Shown here in pieces: positions 8,713 to 21,252 of a stretch of 64,000 bases of DNA (its first letter is position 1; the number at the start of each line of letters is the position of its first letter). Origin of the DNA: Rhizobium sp. N324 (GTDB taxonomy: Bacteria; Pseudomonadota; Alphaproteobacteria; Rhizobiales; Rhizobiaceae). The position numbers and the translations under genes are program-made. A model generated the notes under the pieces. The model searched no databases. It had not been told where the DNA came from and worked only from the letters and a program-made list of their open reading frames with translations. The stretch spans positions 62,001 through 126,000 of the forward strand of contig NZ_CP013633.1 in the NCBI RefSeq assembly GCF_001664485.1. The letters run 5' to 3'.

Positions 8713-9660
8713 ATGTCACATCTGAAAAACAAGGTCGCCATCGTCACAGGGGCTTCCTCGGGCATTGGAGCGGCGACCGCCAGAGGATTGGCGGAAAAAG
8801 GTGCGCGCGTCGTCCTTGCCGGCCGCAATGAGGAACGCCTCAGTCAGATCGTCGAAGACATCACCGGTTCGGGAGATATTGCCAGCTACAAGGTTGCTGA
8901 TGCCACGGATTTTGAGAGTACCAAGGCCCTCGTCGCGTTCGCCACAACGACGTACGGCCCGGTCGATATATTGGTCAACAATGCCGGCCTCATGCTCTTT
9001 TCCTATTGGAAGGATGCCGCCGTCGGCGATTGGAACAAGATGATCGATACCAACCTGCGTGGCTATCTGCATGCGATCGCCGCGGTGCTGCCGTCGATGT
9101 TGGAGCGCCGGTCCGGCCGCATCCTGAATATGAGCTCTATCGCCGGCGTTCATGTCGGCGAGGCGGCAGGGGTTTACGGAGCCACGAAGTTCTTCATACG
9201 CGGTATTACCGAAAGCCTCAGGAAGGAGGTGGGCGTGGGTAGCGGGATCCAAGTGTCTATGATCAGCCCTGGCGTGATCGATACCGGCTGGGCCGACAAG
9301 GTTCATGACGAGACGGGCAGAAAGATCGCCGGAGAGCTCAACAAGCAGGGTATTCCGCCGTCGTCGGTGGCTGAAGCCGTGGTCTATGCACTAGACCAGC
9401 CCCCGGAGATCACGATCAACGACATTTCGTCCATCCAACCCGGCAGGACTGGTAGCCCGCGTTTTCGAGAGCTCAGAACTAGAACCTCCGGGACTGTTAG
9501 ACCGCCTCGCGGAACCAACCGGTGCCGTCTCTCGTGGCTGTGGACACGAAGATCTTCATTGCATGACGATCTAATCCCGGACGTTTTCGTTTTTCAGCGA
9601 CCGGGCCATCTCCGCCGTCCTTCGCAGGATCCAACATGGATCACTAGGTCAAATTTTTGA
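8713..9660 (+). CDS. SDR family oxidoreductase with unusual C-terminal extension
   Basis: Short-chain dehydrogenase with TGASSGIG, VDILVNNAGLM and the YGATK active site. The start at 8713 sits 6 bases after AAGGAG; the frame also opens at GTG 8698. Up to ITINDISSIQPG the protein looks like a complete SDR of about 245 residues. Beyond that, roughly 70 residues are basic and proline/arginine-rich with no SDR character. I infer that a small deletion or frameshift near 9440-9450 removed the native stop, so the tail is probably read-through sequence. The enzyme core is intact. It forms an operon with the upstream SDR. Confidence 0.8.
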   Translation: MSHLKNKVAIVTGASSGIGAATARGLAEKGARVVLAGRNEERLSQIVEDITGSGDIASYKVADATDFESTKALVAFATTTYGPVDILVNNAGLMLFSYWKDAAVGDWNKMIDTNLRGYLHAIAAVLPSMLERRSGRILNMSSIAGVHVGEAAGVYGATKFFIRGITESLRKEVGVGSGIQVSMISPGVIDTGWADKVHDETGRKIAGELNKQGIPPSSVAEAVVYALDQPPEITINDISSIQPGRTGSPRFRELRTRTSGTVRPPRGTNRCRLSWLWTRRSSLHDDLIPDVFVFQRPGHLRRPSQDPTWITRSNF

Positions 9661-9791
9661 CTGCTTCCTCGGCCATCACATACCAAATACAGGGCCAGTT
9701 AAATAAGGATTGAAGGTGCCGGCCGGCCTGAAGCAAGGTCGGCGCCGGCAAGGGCGATCTTTTTCAGTACAAGTGCGAGTATCCATAACTC

Positions 9792-10697
9792 ATGGTATCA
9801 ACGCGGGCCGATCTGGCCGACCTTGAACCTTTCGTCGCGATCGCGCGTGCGGGGGGGTTCCGAAAGGCCGCCGCGCTTCGCGGCGTTTCCGGGTCTGCCC
9901 TCAGCCACTCGATCAGGGGTTTGGAGGCCCGTCTGGGCGTCCGTCTGTTTCATCGGACAAGCAGGAGCATCAGTCTCACCGCCGCCGGCGAAGTGCTGCT
10001 TGCCGAACTGGAGCCCCGTTTCCTCGGCATTCAAGCTGCGATGGATCTCCTAGACAGTTTCAGGAGCGGGCCTACGGGCAGAGTGAGAGTGACCACCCTG
10101 CGTGACGCCGCCGAGCTGCTGATCGCTCCTCGACTGCACAGTTTTCGCAAGAGCTACCCAGATGTCGAGGTCGAAGTCAGCGTCGAGGATCGCTTCATCG
10201 ATATGGTCGCCGAAGGTTTTGACGCGGGCATCCGTTATGGGGGAACGGTTCCCGAGGGGATGATCGCGTCGCGTCTGACATCCGAACTCGAATGGATCGT
10301 AGTCGGTTCTCCGGCCTATCTCAACGAACGAGGGCGGCCCGCGCGGCCGGAAGATCTCTTGACGCACGAGTGCATCCGGATCCGAACCGGTACGGATCAC
10401 CTCTGCAAATGGGAACTTGGCGACGGCGATCGCATGGTTTCTCTCGACGTTCCGGGACTTCTCACGCTCGGAGATTCGGAACTATCTATCCGCATGGCGG
10501 AGGAGGGAGGCGGTCTCTTTTATTGCCTGCAGGCCCGGGTCGAGGACAAACTTGCGGCCGGTTCACTCGAAGTCGTGCTGCCGGACTGGACCTCTACCGG
10601 GCCGGGTTTTCATGCATACTACGTTTCGCATCGACAGGTGCCGTCCGCTCTCCGGACGTTTCTCTACTACCTTAAGGCGCCGGTTGCGGGCGATTGA
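9792..10697 (+). CDS. LysR family transcriptional regulator
   Basis: A 301-residue LTTR. The N-terminal winged helix-turn-helix is clear (FVAIARAGGFRKAAALRGVS, then ALSHSIRGLEARLGVRLFHR and TAAGEVLL), followed by the substrate-binding domain with a GRVRVTT strand and DAGIRYGG. The ATG at 9792 gives the expected length. It lies downstream of the two co-directional SDR genes with a 130-bp gap, so it is a plausible regulator of the SDR cluster. The effector cannot be read from sequence. Confidence 0.87.
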   Translation: MVSTRADLADLEPFVAIARAGGFRKAAALRGVSGSALSHSIRGLEARLGVRLFHRTSRSISLTAAGEVLLAELEPRFLGIQAAMDLLDSFRSGPTGRVRVTTLRDAAELLIAPRLHSFRKSYPDVEVEVSVEDRFIDMVAEGFDAGIRYGGTVPEGMIASRLTSELEWIVVGSPAYLNERGRPARPEDLLTHECIRIRTGTDHLCKWELGDGDRMVSLDVPGLLTLGDSELSIRMAEEGGGLFYCLQARVEDKLAAGSLEVVLPDWTSTGPGFHAYYVSHRQVPSALRTFLYYLKAPVAGD

Positions 10698-10811
10698 AGT
10701 GACGGCCAGACGAGACAGCTTCACCAGGCAGGAGAATCGCATATGGATGGTAAGGAGTTGTTTTGCTGAGGCAAATCGACTCAAGAACTCTCCGATAATT
10801 TGGAGGTTCGG

Positions 10812-11851
10812 ATGAATCGATTTGCCACCTGTTTTAAAGATCTGCCCGACCCTCGGGGGCGCAACACACGTCATCCGCTGATGTCGATCCTGTTCATTGC
10901 CATTGCCGCGATCGTTTGCGGCGCCGAAAGCTGCGCCGACATGGCCGATTCGGCGTTTCCAAAAAGAAGTGGCTCAAGACGATCGTGCCGCTGCCCTATG
11001 GCATCGCCGGCCATGGCACCTTCTCCACCGTTTTCCGCTGCCTCAATCAGGTTGCCTTCGAAGCCGCTTTACCGAAGCCTTTGCAAAGGGCATGGAAGGC
11101 GTGGTGGCGGTCGACGGCAAGGCGGTACGAGGCGACGCCGCTGCCCCTCGTCAAGGTCTGGGCTGCCGGTTGCGGCCTGGTCATCGGCCAACAGACCGCG
11201 CCGGGCCGCAACGAGGTCCAAGGGGCGCTCGATGCGCTTGCGCTTTTGTCGCTGGAAGGTGCCATCGTCACCGCCGATGCCCTGCATTGCCGCGCCGATA
11301 CCGCTCATGCCATCCTTTCCGCCGGCGGCGACTATGCCCTGGCGTTGAAGGCCAATCAGCCCGGCCTCCTGGCACAGACGATTGCTCGTCTGGACGACGT
11401 CGAGCCACTCGGCATCCAGACCGCCGCCGAGAATGACCATGACCGCTGCGAAAGACGCCGTGCCTGCATCGTCGCCGTCAATGACATCGACTTCCCCGGC
11501 CTGCAGGCCATCGGCTCCGTCGAGGCCACAAGCCGTCATGCCGATGGCCGTCTGACCAGCCATGTCCGCTACTTCCTGCTCTCCACCGTCATGTCGGCTG
11601 CCGCCCTGATCGAGGTAACCAGAACTCATTGGCAGATCGAAAACAAACTGCACTGGGTGCTCGACGTCCAGTTCCGCGAGGATGCCGCCAGAAACCGTAA
11701 GGATCACGGACCGGCAAACATTGCTCTGTTACGAAAGATTGCCCTCAACCTCATCCGAGCCCATCCAGATAAGGCCTCCATTCGTCGAAAGATCAAGAAG
11801 GCAGGGTGGGACGATCAGTTCCTCATCTCTATCATCGCCCATATGCGATAG
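10812..11851 (+). pseudogene. ISAs1-family transposase, multiply frameshifted
   Basis: Starts MNRFATCFKDLPDPRGRNTR, the hallmark opening of ISAs1/H-repeat transposases. The continuation (KKWLKTIVPLPYGIAGHGTF) is in another frame, the catalytic GVVAVDGKAVRG is in a third, and the long C-terminal part with LALKANQPGLL and THWQIENKLHWVLDV returns to the second. A gap follows DGKAVRG, suggesting a deletion. At least three frame changes make it non-functional. Terminal repeats were not resolved. Confidence 0.82.
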
Positions 11852-12906
11852 CCCTGCTTCACCAGGGGAATTTGAGTGCCGGCAGAAAGCGGTCGCTCGC
11901 AGCCAGAAAAATAATTGGCAGCAAGATCGCCTGGCATCCTTTAACATGCCGAAAGCGGAAAAAAATACGTGACAGCCTCCGATCCCTCTCTGAGCCGAGG
12001 CCATCCATGATGGTAGAGAATCCGCAAGTCTTCGGCTGTCTGACACGACCAGCCGGTACGAATGCGGTACTGCCACGGCTCTCCTCCAGGCGCCCGTTTT
12101 TGATCTCTCGATATCTAAATTTGTGCAGACGAGCAGGCAAAGCTATAACGGCAGGATCAACGAATACTGGTAGCTCTCAGACAATCTGGATCGATATCAA
12201 CCGGGAATGCCTGCATATGTAGGGAGGATTCAAGCACGGCGTGAGGGCGATGCAGACGGAGGCGGAGACGTCACGGAAACCCGAGAGCACCTGCATCACC
12301 TCGCTCGAGGTTTCCAGGCGGCCTTGTAGGAGACCCGCGGCGTAGTGCCCCGAAAACCCCACCGCGCAAATGCTGATTATGAAAGACAGTACGAAAATGA
12401 TTACTCTGTAGCCGGAAACGGGACAACAGCCTGTCCATTGTGGTCGATGCTTGTCCATAGGCGGTGAAGAAACTTCATCAATCGGGATCCGCCTCCGAGG
12501 GAAGCATCGAATCATCAATGACGACACGAAAGCTGCGCGACCGAGGTTGTCTGTCAACAGATTGTCTGATAAAGCTTGCTAAGGTTCAAACTGTCTCACA
12601 AAGTTGCGGAGGAATAACTCCGTAACAGAACCGGCGCTGCCGCAGCCGGCACAACTTTCACTGCTGAAATCGATTGCCGCGATGTTCCTTGTTTTCAATG
12701 GAAAGCGGTGACCGCATCTCGGCTATGTGAAGGCTTCGAACATGTCGTCGTCCTCGCGACGGCGGGACGCGACGCCTTGATGAACAAACGGGCGTCCTTT
12801 TTATCGATGGACGGCTCCATGGCGCCGAGATCACCAGCTTCCCCGATATGCATCTCGAGATGTTGATCTGGGACAGGTAAGTATTGAGATTCAAGAAGCA
12901 GAGAAG
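11852..12906. other. gene-poor stretch
   Basis: About 1 kb with no supported gene. A minus-strand frame at 12177-12557 includes one hydrophobic segment (YRVIIFVLSFIISICAVGF), so it may be the remnant of a membrane protein, but it lacks a start signal and homology I recognise. The 3' part must contain the beta-glucosidase promoter; no consensus was obvious. Confidence 0.4.
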
Positions 12907-15351
12907 ATGATTGATAAGAAAGCATTGCTCGATAATATGACCTTGGCGGAGCAGGTCTCGCTACTTTCCGGCGATACGTTCTGGTCTTTACCGCCCATCG
13001 ACCGCCTAGGGATAGGGAGATTGCGCTTGACCGACGGCCCCAACGGCGCCCGCGGGGCGGGGTCTTTTGTCGGAGGTGTGACTGCAGCGGCTTTCCCGGT
13101 GGGCATCGCCATCGGAGCGAGTTGGAACCCGGATCTAGCCAAGGAAATCGGCAGTGCCCTAGGTGACGAGGTTCTTTCAAAAGGTGCCCACGTCTCGTTA
13201 GCCCCCACCGTTAACATCCAGCGTAGCGTCACAAACGGCCGCAACTTTGAGTGCTTCTCTGAGGATCCGATCCTGACGGCGGAACTTGCAGTCGGCTATA
13301 TCGAAGGTCTGCAGTCCACGAAAGTCGGTGCCACGATAAAACATTTCGTCGGCAACGAGTCCGAGATTGAACGTACAACCATCTCTTCAGATATCGATGA
13401 ACGCACGCTGCGCGAAGTCTACCTGATACCCTTTGAGACGGCGGTGAAGCGGGCAAAGGTCTGGGCCGTGATGTCTTCGTATAACAAGCTAAACGGTACT
13501 TACACGGCGGAAAGCCATTGGCTGTTGAACGAGGTTCTGCGCGGTGACTGGGGTTTTAACGGCGTGGTGATGTCGGACTGGTTCGGCTCGCGTTCGACCG
13601 CACCCACCGTGAATGCCGGGCTGGATCTGGAGATGCCGGGCCCGACTCGCGATCGCGGCTCCAAGCTACTGGCTGCGGTCGAAGGCGGCGAGGTTAGTGT
13701 CGAGACGATCCGCGCCTGTGTGCGCAATATCCTGACTTTGATGGAACGCACCGGCGCTATCAACGATCATCGCGAGTTTAAGGAGTACGCCATTGATCAA
13801 CCGAAACATAGGGCATTGATCAGGCGCGCGGGAGCGGAAAGCGCAGTTCTGCTACAGAATGACGGGATCCTGCCATTGGCTCAGCAAGGTATGGTCGCCA
13901 TCATTGGACCCAATGCCAAGGTCGCGCAGGTGATGGGAGGCGGCTCGGCGCAGTTGAACCCTCACTATGTCATCAGTCCGTGGCAGGGGCTGGTGGACGC
14001 GCTGGGTGAGGAGAATCTGTGCTACGCTCAGGGTTGCAACAATTATCGGTTTCAGCCGCTAATCGAAAACCCCACAACCTTCGAGTTTTTCCAAGGAAGG
14101 GAGCTAGCTGGCGAACCGGTGAAGGTCCTCGAGGAACCGTCGAGCCTTGGTGTATGGTTGCCCCCCGTGGCCGAGGGCCTCGTCGATCCGCATCGCTTTT
14201 CGGCCCGAATGCGCACCATCTTCACAGCCTCGGAAGCCGGCGTCTATCGCGTCGGACTAACCTCCGCCGGGCTTGGCCGGGTCTATGTGGACGGCAGACT
14301 TGTGGTGGACGCTTGGGCTTCCTGGACGCGTGGTACCACATTCTTTGAAGAAGGCTGCGAAGAGGTCGTGGGTGAAATCACGCTCGAAGCCGGCCGTACA
14401 TATGAGGTCGTCGCCGAGTACGCCCGGCACGATCACGTCAACCTCTATATCGCCGCAATTCGGGTAGGAATAGGCAGGTTTTCGGCCGAAGCGGAGATTG
14501 CCGAGGCAGCAGCCGTCGCCGCAAAGGCTGATCATGCGGTAGTCTTCGTGGGCAGAACGGGCGACTGGGATACCGAGGGTTCCGATCTCCGCAGCATTGC
14601 ACTTCCTGGTTTGCAGAACCAGCTTGTTGAGGCGGTAATTGCGGCCAATCCGAACACGATTGTCGTACTACAAACCGGTGGACCGGTGGAAATGCCCTGG
14701 CTTTCGGGCGCTCGTGCAGTACTGCAATGTTGGTATCCCGGACAGGAGGCTGGCAACGCGATCGCCGATGTGCTCCTCGGCAAGGCCGAGCCCTCGGGCC
14801 GACTGGCACAGACCTTCCCCGTGCGCTGGGGTGACAATCCCACACATACCGAGGATGACGCGGTCTATCCAGGCAAGGATGGCCATGTGCGTTATGACGA
14901 AGGTGTGTTCGTCGGTTATCGGCACTACGATCGCCACGGCATTAAGCCGCTGTTCCCGTTCGGTCATGGTCTCGGTTATTCAAGCTTTGCGATGTCGGAC
15001 CTGACGGTAGCGCTACCGGACGCTGCCGGCGCGGTGACAGTGACACTGGGATTGACCAACATCAGCGAGCGGCCAGGTTCGGCAGTGGTGCAAGTCTATG
15101 TCGGCGATGTTGAAGCATCTGTACCCAGACCGGTTAAAGAGCTGAAAGCCTTCTCGAAAATCGCCCTGGAACCCGGTGAGAAACGAAGGTTGCGTTTCAT
15201 ACTTGACGCCCGAACATTTGCCTTCTTCGACACGACCGAGCGGCGTTGGCGGATAGAGGCGGGGGAATTTGCAGTGATGGCTGGGTTCTCGGCCACCGAC
15301 ATCCGTTTGAGTTTAACTGTCACGCAAAAGGGCGCTGTCTTGGCGCTCTGA
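12907..15351 (+). CDS. GH3 family beta-glucosidase with PA14 insert
   Basis: An 814-residue glycoside hydrolase family 3 enzyme that would release glucose or related sugars from plant oligosaccharides or glycosides. The N-terminal (beta/alpha)8 domain contains RLTDGPNGARG, KHFVGNESE and the nucleophile region GVVMSDWFGS, with Asp224 the likely nucleophile. The second domain begins near VLLQNDGILPL. A PA14-type beta domain is inserted at about residues 390-530 (YRVGLTSAGLGRVYVDGRLV), and a fibronectin-III-like domain ends the protein. No signal peptide is visible, so it is probably cytoplasmic, acting on imported sugars. It is flanked by IS debris with no transporter beside it. Length and architecture match the PA14-containing KglB/BglX-type group. 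Confidence 0.92.
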   Translation: MIDKKALLDNMTLAEQVSLLSGDTFWSLPPIDRLGIGRLRLTDGPNGARGAGSFVGGVTAAAFPVGIAIGASWNPDLAKEIGSALGDEVLSKGAHVSLAPTVNIQRSVTNGRNFECFSEDPILTAELAVGYIEGLQSTKVGATIKHFVGNESEIERTTISSDIDERTLREVYLIPFETAVKRAKVWAVMSSYNKLNGTYTAESHWLLNEVLRGDWGFNGVVMSDWFGSRSTAPTVNAGLDLEMPGPTRDRGSKLLAAVEGGEVSVETIRACVRNILTLMERTGAINDHREFKEYAIDQPKHRALIRRAGAESAVLLQNDGILPLAQQGMVAIIGPNAKVAQVMGGGSAQLNPHYVISPWQGLVDALGEENLCYAQGCNNYRFQPLIENPTTFEFFQGRELAGEPVKVLEEPSSLGVWLPPVAEGLVDPHRFSARMRTIFTASEAGVYRVGLTSAGLGRVYVDGRLVVDAWASWTRGTTFFEEGCEEVVGEITLEAGRTYEVVAEYARHDHVNLYIAAIRVGIGRFSAEAEIAEAAAVAAKADHAVVFVGRTGDWDTEGSDLRSIALPGLQNQLVEAVIAANPNTIVVLQTGGPVEMPWLSGARAVLQCWYPGQEAGNAIADVLLGKAEPSGRLAQTFPVRWGDNPTHTEDDAVYPGKDGHVRYDEGVFVGYRHYDRHGIKPLFPFGHGLGYSSFAMSDLTVALPDAAGAVTVTLGLTNISERPGSAVVQVYVGDVEASVPRPVKELKAFSKIALEPGEKRRLRFILDARTFAFFDTTERRWRIEAGEFAVMAGFSATDIRLSLTVTQKGAVLAL

Positions 15352-15576
15352 ATGGGCCGCAAATCAATGACCACATTGGGCAGTGGTTGAGTTCCAACGT
15401 ATGCGGTTTTGGCGGTGAAGCTGGGTGAGTTGAGTGAGAGAATGCCTCAAAACCGGTACTTGGTTAATGGCATGGCGAAACACCGCCTGCGCCTCCAAAA
15501 ACAGGCAATGTTTTCTGAACGATCGTAAGCGCGATTTTCCCCGCACCTTCTGCAATTGAGTGAGCTTTGGCATGAG

Positions 15577-15600
15577 GTGTCCACCAAAATAGGTGGACAC
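15577..15600. repeat. perfect inverted repeat GTGTCCACC/GGTGGACAC
   Basis: Nine-base arms with a 6-base AT-rich centre, immediately before an IS3-type remnant. It probably marks an insertion-sequence end or junction of two ends. The surrounding 15352-16114 has no intact gene. Confidence 0.5.
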
Positions 15601-15615
15601 CAAGGGATGGAAGAA

Positions 15616-15720
15616 GTGACCTGCCACTGAATTTTCATCCGGCGGCGATTAGAGCCTCGGCCGGGGTCTGGTATCCGAGCGATGAGTGCGGCCGGAAATG
15701 GTTGTACAACACGACGACAG
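15616..15720 (-). pseudogene. IS3-family OrfB C-terminal remnant
   Basis: Read on the minus strand it gives NHFRPHSSLGYQTPAEALIA and a stop, the canonical end of an IS3 (IS150/IS407-like) integrase-type transposase. Upstream coding sequence is not preserved beyond about 15720. The first 46 bases (15616-15661) recur almost exactly at 48783-48828, so remnants of the same IS type are present twice. Confidence 0.65.
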
Positions 15721-16820
15721 AACACCCACGGGACCGAGGTTCGCGAGCTTTTGTATCGCATCCCTGGTCCGGGCAACCCGTTCACGTGCATGAGGCGGTG
15801 TCCAAAGGGAAGCATATTTCCGCTGCAGCCTTTCTGGTTCTTCTTCTGGTCGACTTCTTGAGGTCCCATCGTGGATGTTCGACCGATCAATGAGTGGTTG
15901 TTGGCGCAGCCTGGCGGTCCCGCACGTCGATCTCGCAAGCCTGCATTCTTTGGCAAGATTGCTGAAGGACGCTGATGCCTCATCGCAATCTTCTGTAATG
16001 GGCGCAGCACTTTGGTCGACTCAGCCTATTCAACGCCATGGTGAGGCAGCTAAATGCTGACTTCCAAGAGAACCTTGAGCCTGCCCATCGATGCAAAATA
16101 GCTAAAAGTATAGCGCGGCAATCAGGATGAGACGCTTGCGACAATCTGGATGAGATTCTTAGGTCGCGGTCGGGATCAAATTATCATGCTGATTGCCGCT
16201 GACAAGTTCTTCGTCGTTTTCTGATTGCCGCTCCGCGACAGACAGCGTTGATGTCCTGATTGTCGCAAACGAGGCCGGTCGGCCGCGCTGGCGTTTTTCC
16301 TCAAGCGCAGTTCTGCGGCGATAGCTTTCGACGTTCATCTCGAAGATCGTGGCATGGTGCACGAGCCGGTCGACTGCTGCGAGTGTCATGGCAGGGTCGG
16401 GAAAGACCCGGTTCCACTCTCCGAACGGCTGGTTGGCGGTGATCAGGATCGACCGGTGCTCGTATCGTGCCGAGATCAGCTCGAATAGCACGCTTGTTTC
16501 CGCCTGGTCCTTGGTGACGTAGGCGAGGTCATCGAGGATGAGCAAGTCGTACTTGTTGAGTTTGTCGATGGCAGACTCAAGCTGCAGTTCCCTTCGGGCG
16601 ACCTGAAGCTTCTGCACAAGATCGGTGGTCCGGGTGAACAGGACCCGCCATCCGTTCTCGATCAGCGCAAGGCCGATGGCAGCAGCAAGATGGCTCTTTC
16701 CTCCGCCGGGCGGACCGAACATGAGGATGTTAGCTCCCTTGGCAAGCCAGCTGTCGCCGGCGGTGATTGCCATGACCTGCGCCTTCGAGATCATGGGTAC
16801 AGCGTCAAAGGCGAAGCTGT

Positions 16821-17785
16821 CTAAGTGTTTAGTCCCGGCATTTGATGGATGGGGTCGATGATGAATCGATCCGGCTCCAAAGTCCATCGTCTACAGATGA
16901 ACTCGTAAGGCGTACGGCCCTTTAACGTCTTGAGCCGGCGCCCGAAATTGTAGGCGTCGATAAAGTCGGCCAGATGTTTTTTCAACTGCGCATGATCGTC
17001 GTAGTGGAAGCGCTTGACGGTCGCCTCCTTGATCGTTCGGTTCATCCGTTCGACCTGTCCGTTGGTCCAGGGATGCTTCACCTTGGTCAGGCGATGCTCG
17101 ATGCTGTGATCGTCGCAGACCCAATCGAAGATGTGCTGGAAGGCATTTCGATCACAAGCTCGGTTGGTGAACTGAATGCCATTGTCGGTCAAAACGGTGT
17201 GAATGGTGTAGGGCACTGCCGTGATCAGATTGCGCAAGAACTGAGCGGCATTCATCTTGCCGGCTTTGGTGTAGAGTTCCGCGAACGCGAACTTGGATGT
17301 TCGGTCAATTGCGACAAAGAGATAGAGCTTGCCCTCGGCCGTCTGCACCTCGTCAATATCGATGTGGAAGTAGCCGATCGGATAGCTTTTGAACTTCTTC
17401 TTCGGCTCCTTGTCGCCTCTGACCTCCGGCAGACGTGAAATGCCGTGGCGCTGCAAACACCTGTGCAACGACGAACGCGTCAGATATGAAATGGTCGGCT
17501 GAAGAGCGTAGAGGCAATCATCGAGCGGCAGCAACGTGTGCCGGCGGAAGGCGACGATAACGGCTCTTCTTCGAGGGAAAGGGTCGTCGAGTGCGGGTCC
17601 TTTGGGCCTGTAGGAAGGTCGACCAACGATGTCCGCTTCTTCCATTTCGCCACGGTTTTCTGGTTGATCCCGTATCGCTTCGAAAGCGTTCTCAGGCTCT
17701 CTTCACTATTTTGTATTGCTCGACGGATTGCCTCTGTCGTCGTGGCGCTCCCGTGTAGAACCTGGCCCATAGTGCTTCCCTCCAT
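16821..17785 (-). pseudogene. IS481-family transposase, frameshifted
   Basis: The N-terminal part (17785 downward) has an HTH segment, TEAIRRAIQNSEESLRTLSK and INQKTVAKWKKR. The integrase core is in another frame (YFHIDIDEVQTAEGKLYLFV, LTDNGIQFTN, HPWTNGQVERMNR), giving the D, D, E pattern. The frames meet near 17565-17580 after TTLSLEEE, so one small indel breaks the gene unless programmed frameshifting is used. The stop TAG (16821-16823 read in reverse) is built from the flanking CTAA target bases rather than from the element itself. Confidence 0.8.
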
Positions 17786-17827
17786 GCCAAGGAAAATATT
17801 GCACCATCAAATGCCGGGACTAAACAC
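16825..17827 (-). mobile_element. IS481-family element with 24-bp perfect terminal repeats
   Basis: The ends 16825-16848 and 17804-17827 are exact reverse complements (GTGTTTAGTCCCGGC... and ...GCCGGGACTAAACAC). CTAA directly flanks both sides (16821-16824 and 17828-17831), which I read as a 4-bp target duplication. The element lies within istB. A degenerate copy of the same end occurs at 48670-48782. Confidence 0.85.
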
Positions 17828-18054
17828 CTAAGGTCTTTCCGGGCGGCAGGTGCGCTTCGGCGAGATGCCGTTCAATCCTGCGATTGGCACGCTCTGCCAG
17901 CTCGTGCTCGGCAATAGCCGACAGGAAGCGAGCTGCCGGCCATCCTTCCCGTCCGCCTCTTCGGCAGATCGTGGCCACAGCATTTTGATCGTCGGCAGCC
18001 GGAGCTCGTTGAGCATGATGCCGAGGCGTGCTTCATCGATAACGTGGGCGTTCT

Positions 18055-19668
<1,614 letters not shown>

Positions 19669-19732
19669 TCACTCCGTCACACCCCGGCGCGAGTCTCATC
19701 CTGATTGACGCCGAATCTCATCGAGATCGCCG

Positions 19733-21252
19733 CTACGCATAAAAGAGCCAGCCTGCCCGTCTAACCAATGCGAGCAGAACTCTCGGGACATTGTCACCCA
19801 ACTTGTAGAGGGCCATCTTCGGCGTCAAGGCGCAGACCTCAACCGCTTCCGAGCAGAGAACTACGTCGGGTGCTGGACATATTTGTGAAGAACCCAACAC
19901 GGCACAATACTTTTATCATCACGGAATGGGCGCGGCAGTCGGCCAGCAGCCAGGCGCCTGTAAAATCCAAGTGTCGAGCCGACAGGGCCTTGAAGGCATG
20001 CCTGAAACCAGGATGAGGGAACATATCGCCGGATTGGGCCGAGTTGAAGAACGTTGTGGGCAAGAATCTGTGCCCTCACCTCATCAGTCCAATTCCGCCG
20101 CTGCCGCCGACAGGTGATCTTTGAGCTCATTTGGGGATCGTTAGCGTTCAGCTTCGGTAGGCGGACGTACATTTTTGCGATGGTGGAAGTTGTCGGCAGG
20201 TGGGCAACACGTGAAATATGGTTCTTCACTGAAATCGAGGGCATCAGACACGTCCCGCGCTCGCCGCGACAGAGCGTCCGACGAGACCTCGAACCATCTT
20301 CCGCGAACACTTCATAGCACTGCCTGCAACGTGCTTCGTGTAGACTGCAATCTTCAGTACATCGTTAAGCGAGGTCGTGTCTGAACAACACCGTAGGCAT
20401 GCCGGATCCTCCGTATTCGAGATGGAATAGAGCGCCTCAGGAATGGTCCCATTTCATCCCGAGGAGGAGAAGTGAAATTGCCATAGTGGCGTGGCGGCGT
20501 TTGTTCGCGAGGCTCATGCTACGTGAGTGTCGAGAAGATTGCGACGGATTTAAGTTTCGATCGCCGTGGTTTACCGGAATGCACCTTCCGCTATCTCGCC
20601 GCCGAGACGTTGGTCGAGTTCCTCGTGCTGGCCGTTGCGGCAACTTGGCGATTCACGCCGCCACCGCGCGCCTATCGCTGCGGCAGCACAGCCGGCTTCG
20701 ACACATCTTCATTCAGACAAGGCGATGGCAAAAATCATCGTCACGCCCGGGCTGGCCCCGTCGAGATTGCGGCCTTCCTGATGAAAGGCGACGTCGATCC
20801 GCTGGACGCCAAGGAAGTGACCTTCGTCTTGTCGACCCCCCTGCGGGAATAGAGCCAATCAAGCGTGCGGCGCGCCAGTGGGAGGACGGCACTTGGCGCG
20901 AGAACGTGCCGTTGCGGCAAGTGGAACATCCGCGTCGATTCTCGCGTCAGCGATTTTGAGCTTGCTCGGGCTTCCGGCGAGATTGAAATTGGGAATTAGA
21001 ATGCCTTCACTACAAACACACCGGATCTTCATTTTACGTGGCGCAACTTTCCTCAAACGAACCCGCACCCGTGCGGTATTTGGCCACATCCTCGCCGAGG
21101 CCGGAGCCGGAATAACCGGGTCCGAGCTTCACTCTCATCACATCAAGGGTGCCTGCCACGAGCAAACGCCTAATAATTGGCGCGAAGCCAAACCGCGTCG
21201 GTGACAGGGCACTCACAGTAATGGGCAGGTGCGGCTGTGGGCCGGCAATTGC
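19733..21252. other. 1.5-kb stretch without a supported gene
   Basis: Several open frames exist on both strands but none has a ribosome site, coding-like composition or a family I recognise. Minus-strand RRQRRNWTDEVRAQI near 20060-20105 weakly resembles the N-terminus of IS66/IS3 OrfA proteins, so decayed transposon sequence is likely. The stretch probably represents old, eroded DNA between the IS21 element and the toxin-antitoxin locus. Confidence 0.4.

Noticed and set aside
12177..12557. possible small membrane protein on the minus strand
   Set aside because: One hydrophobic segment only; no start signal or conservation cue, so it is kept only as a note in the gene-poor stretch.
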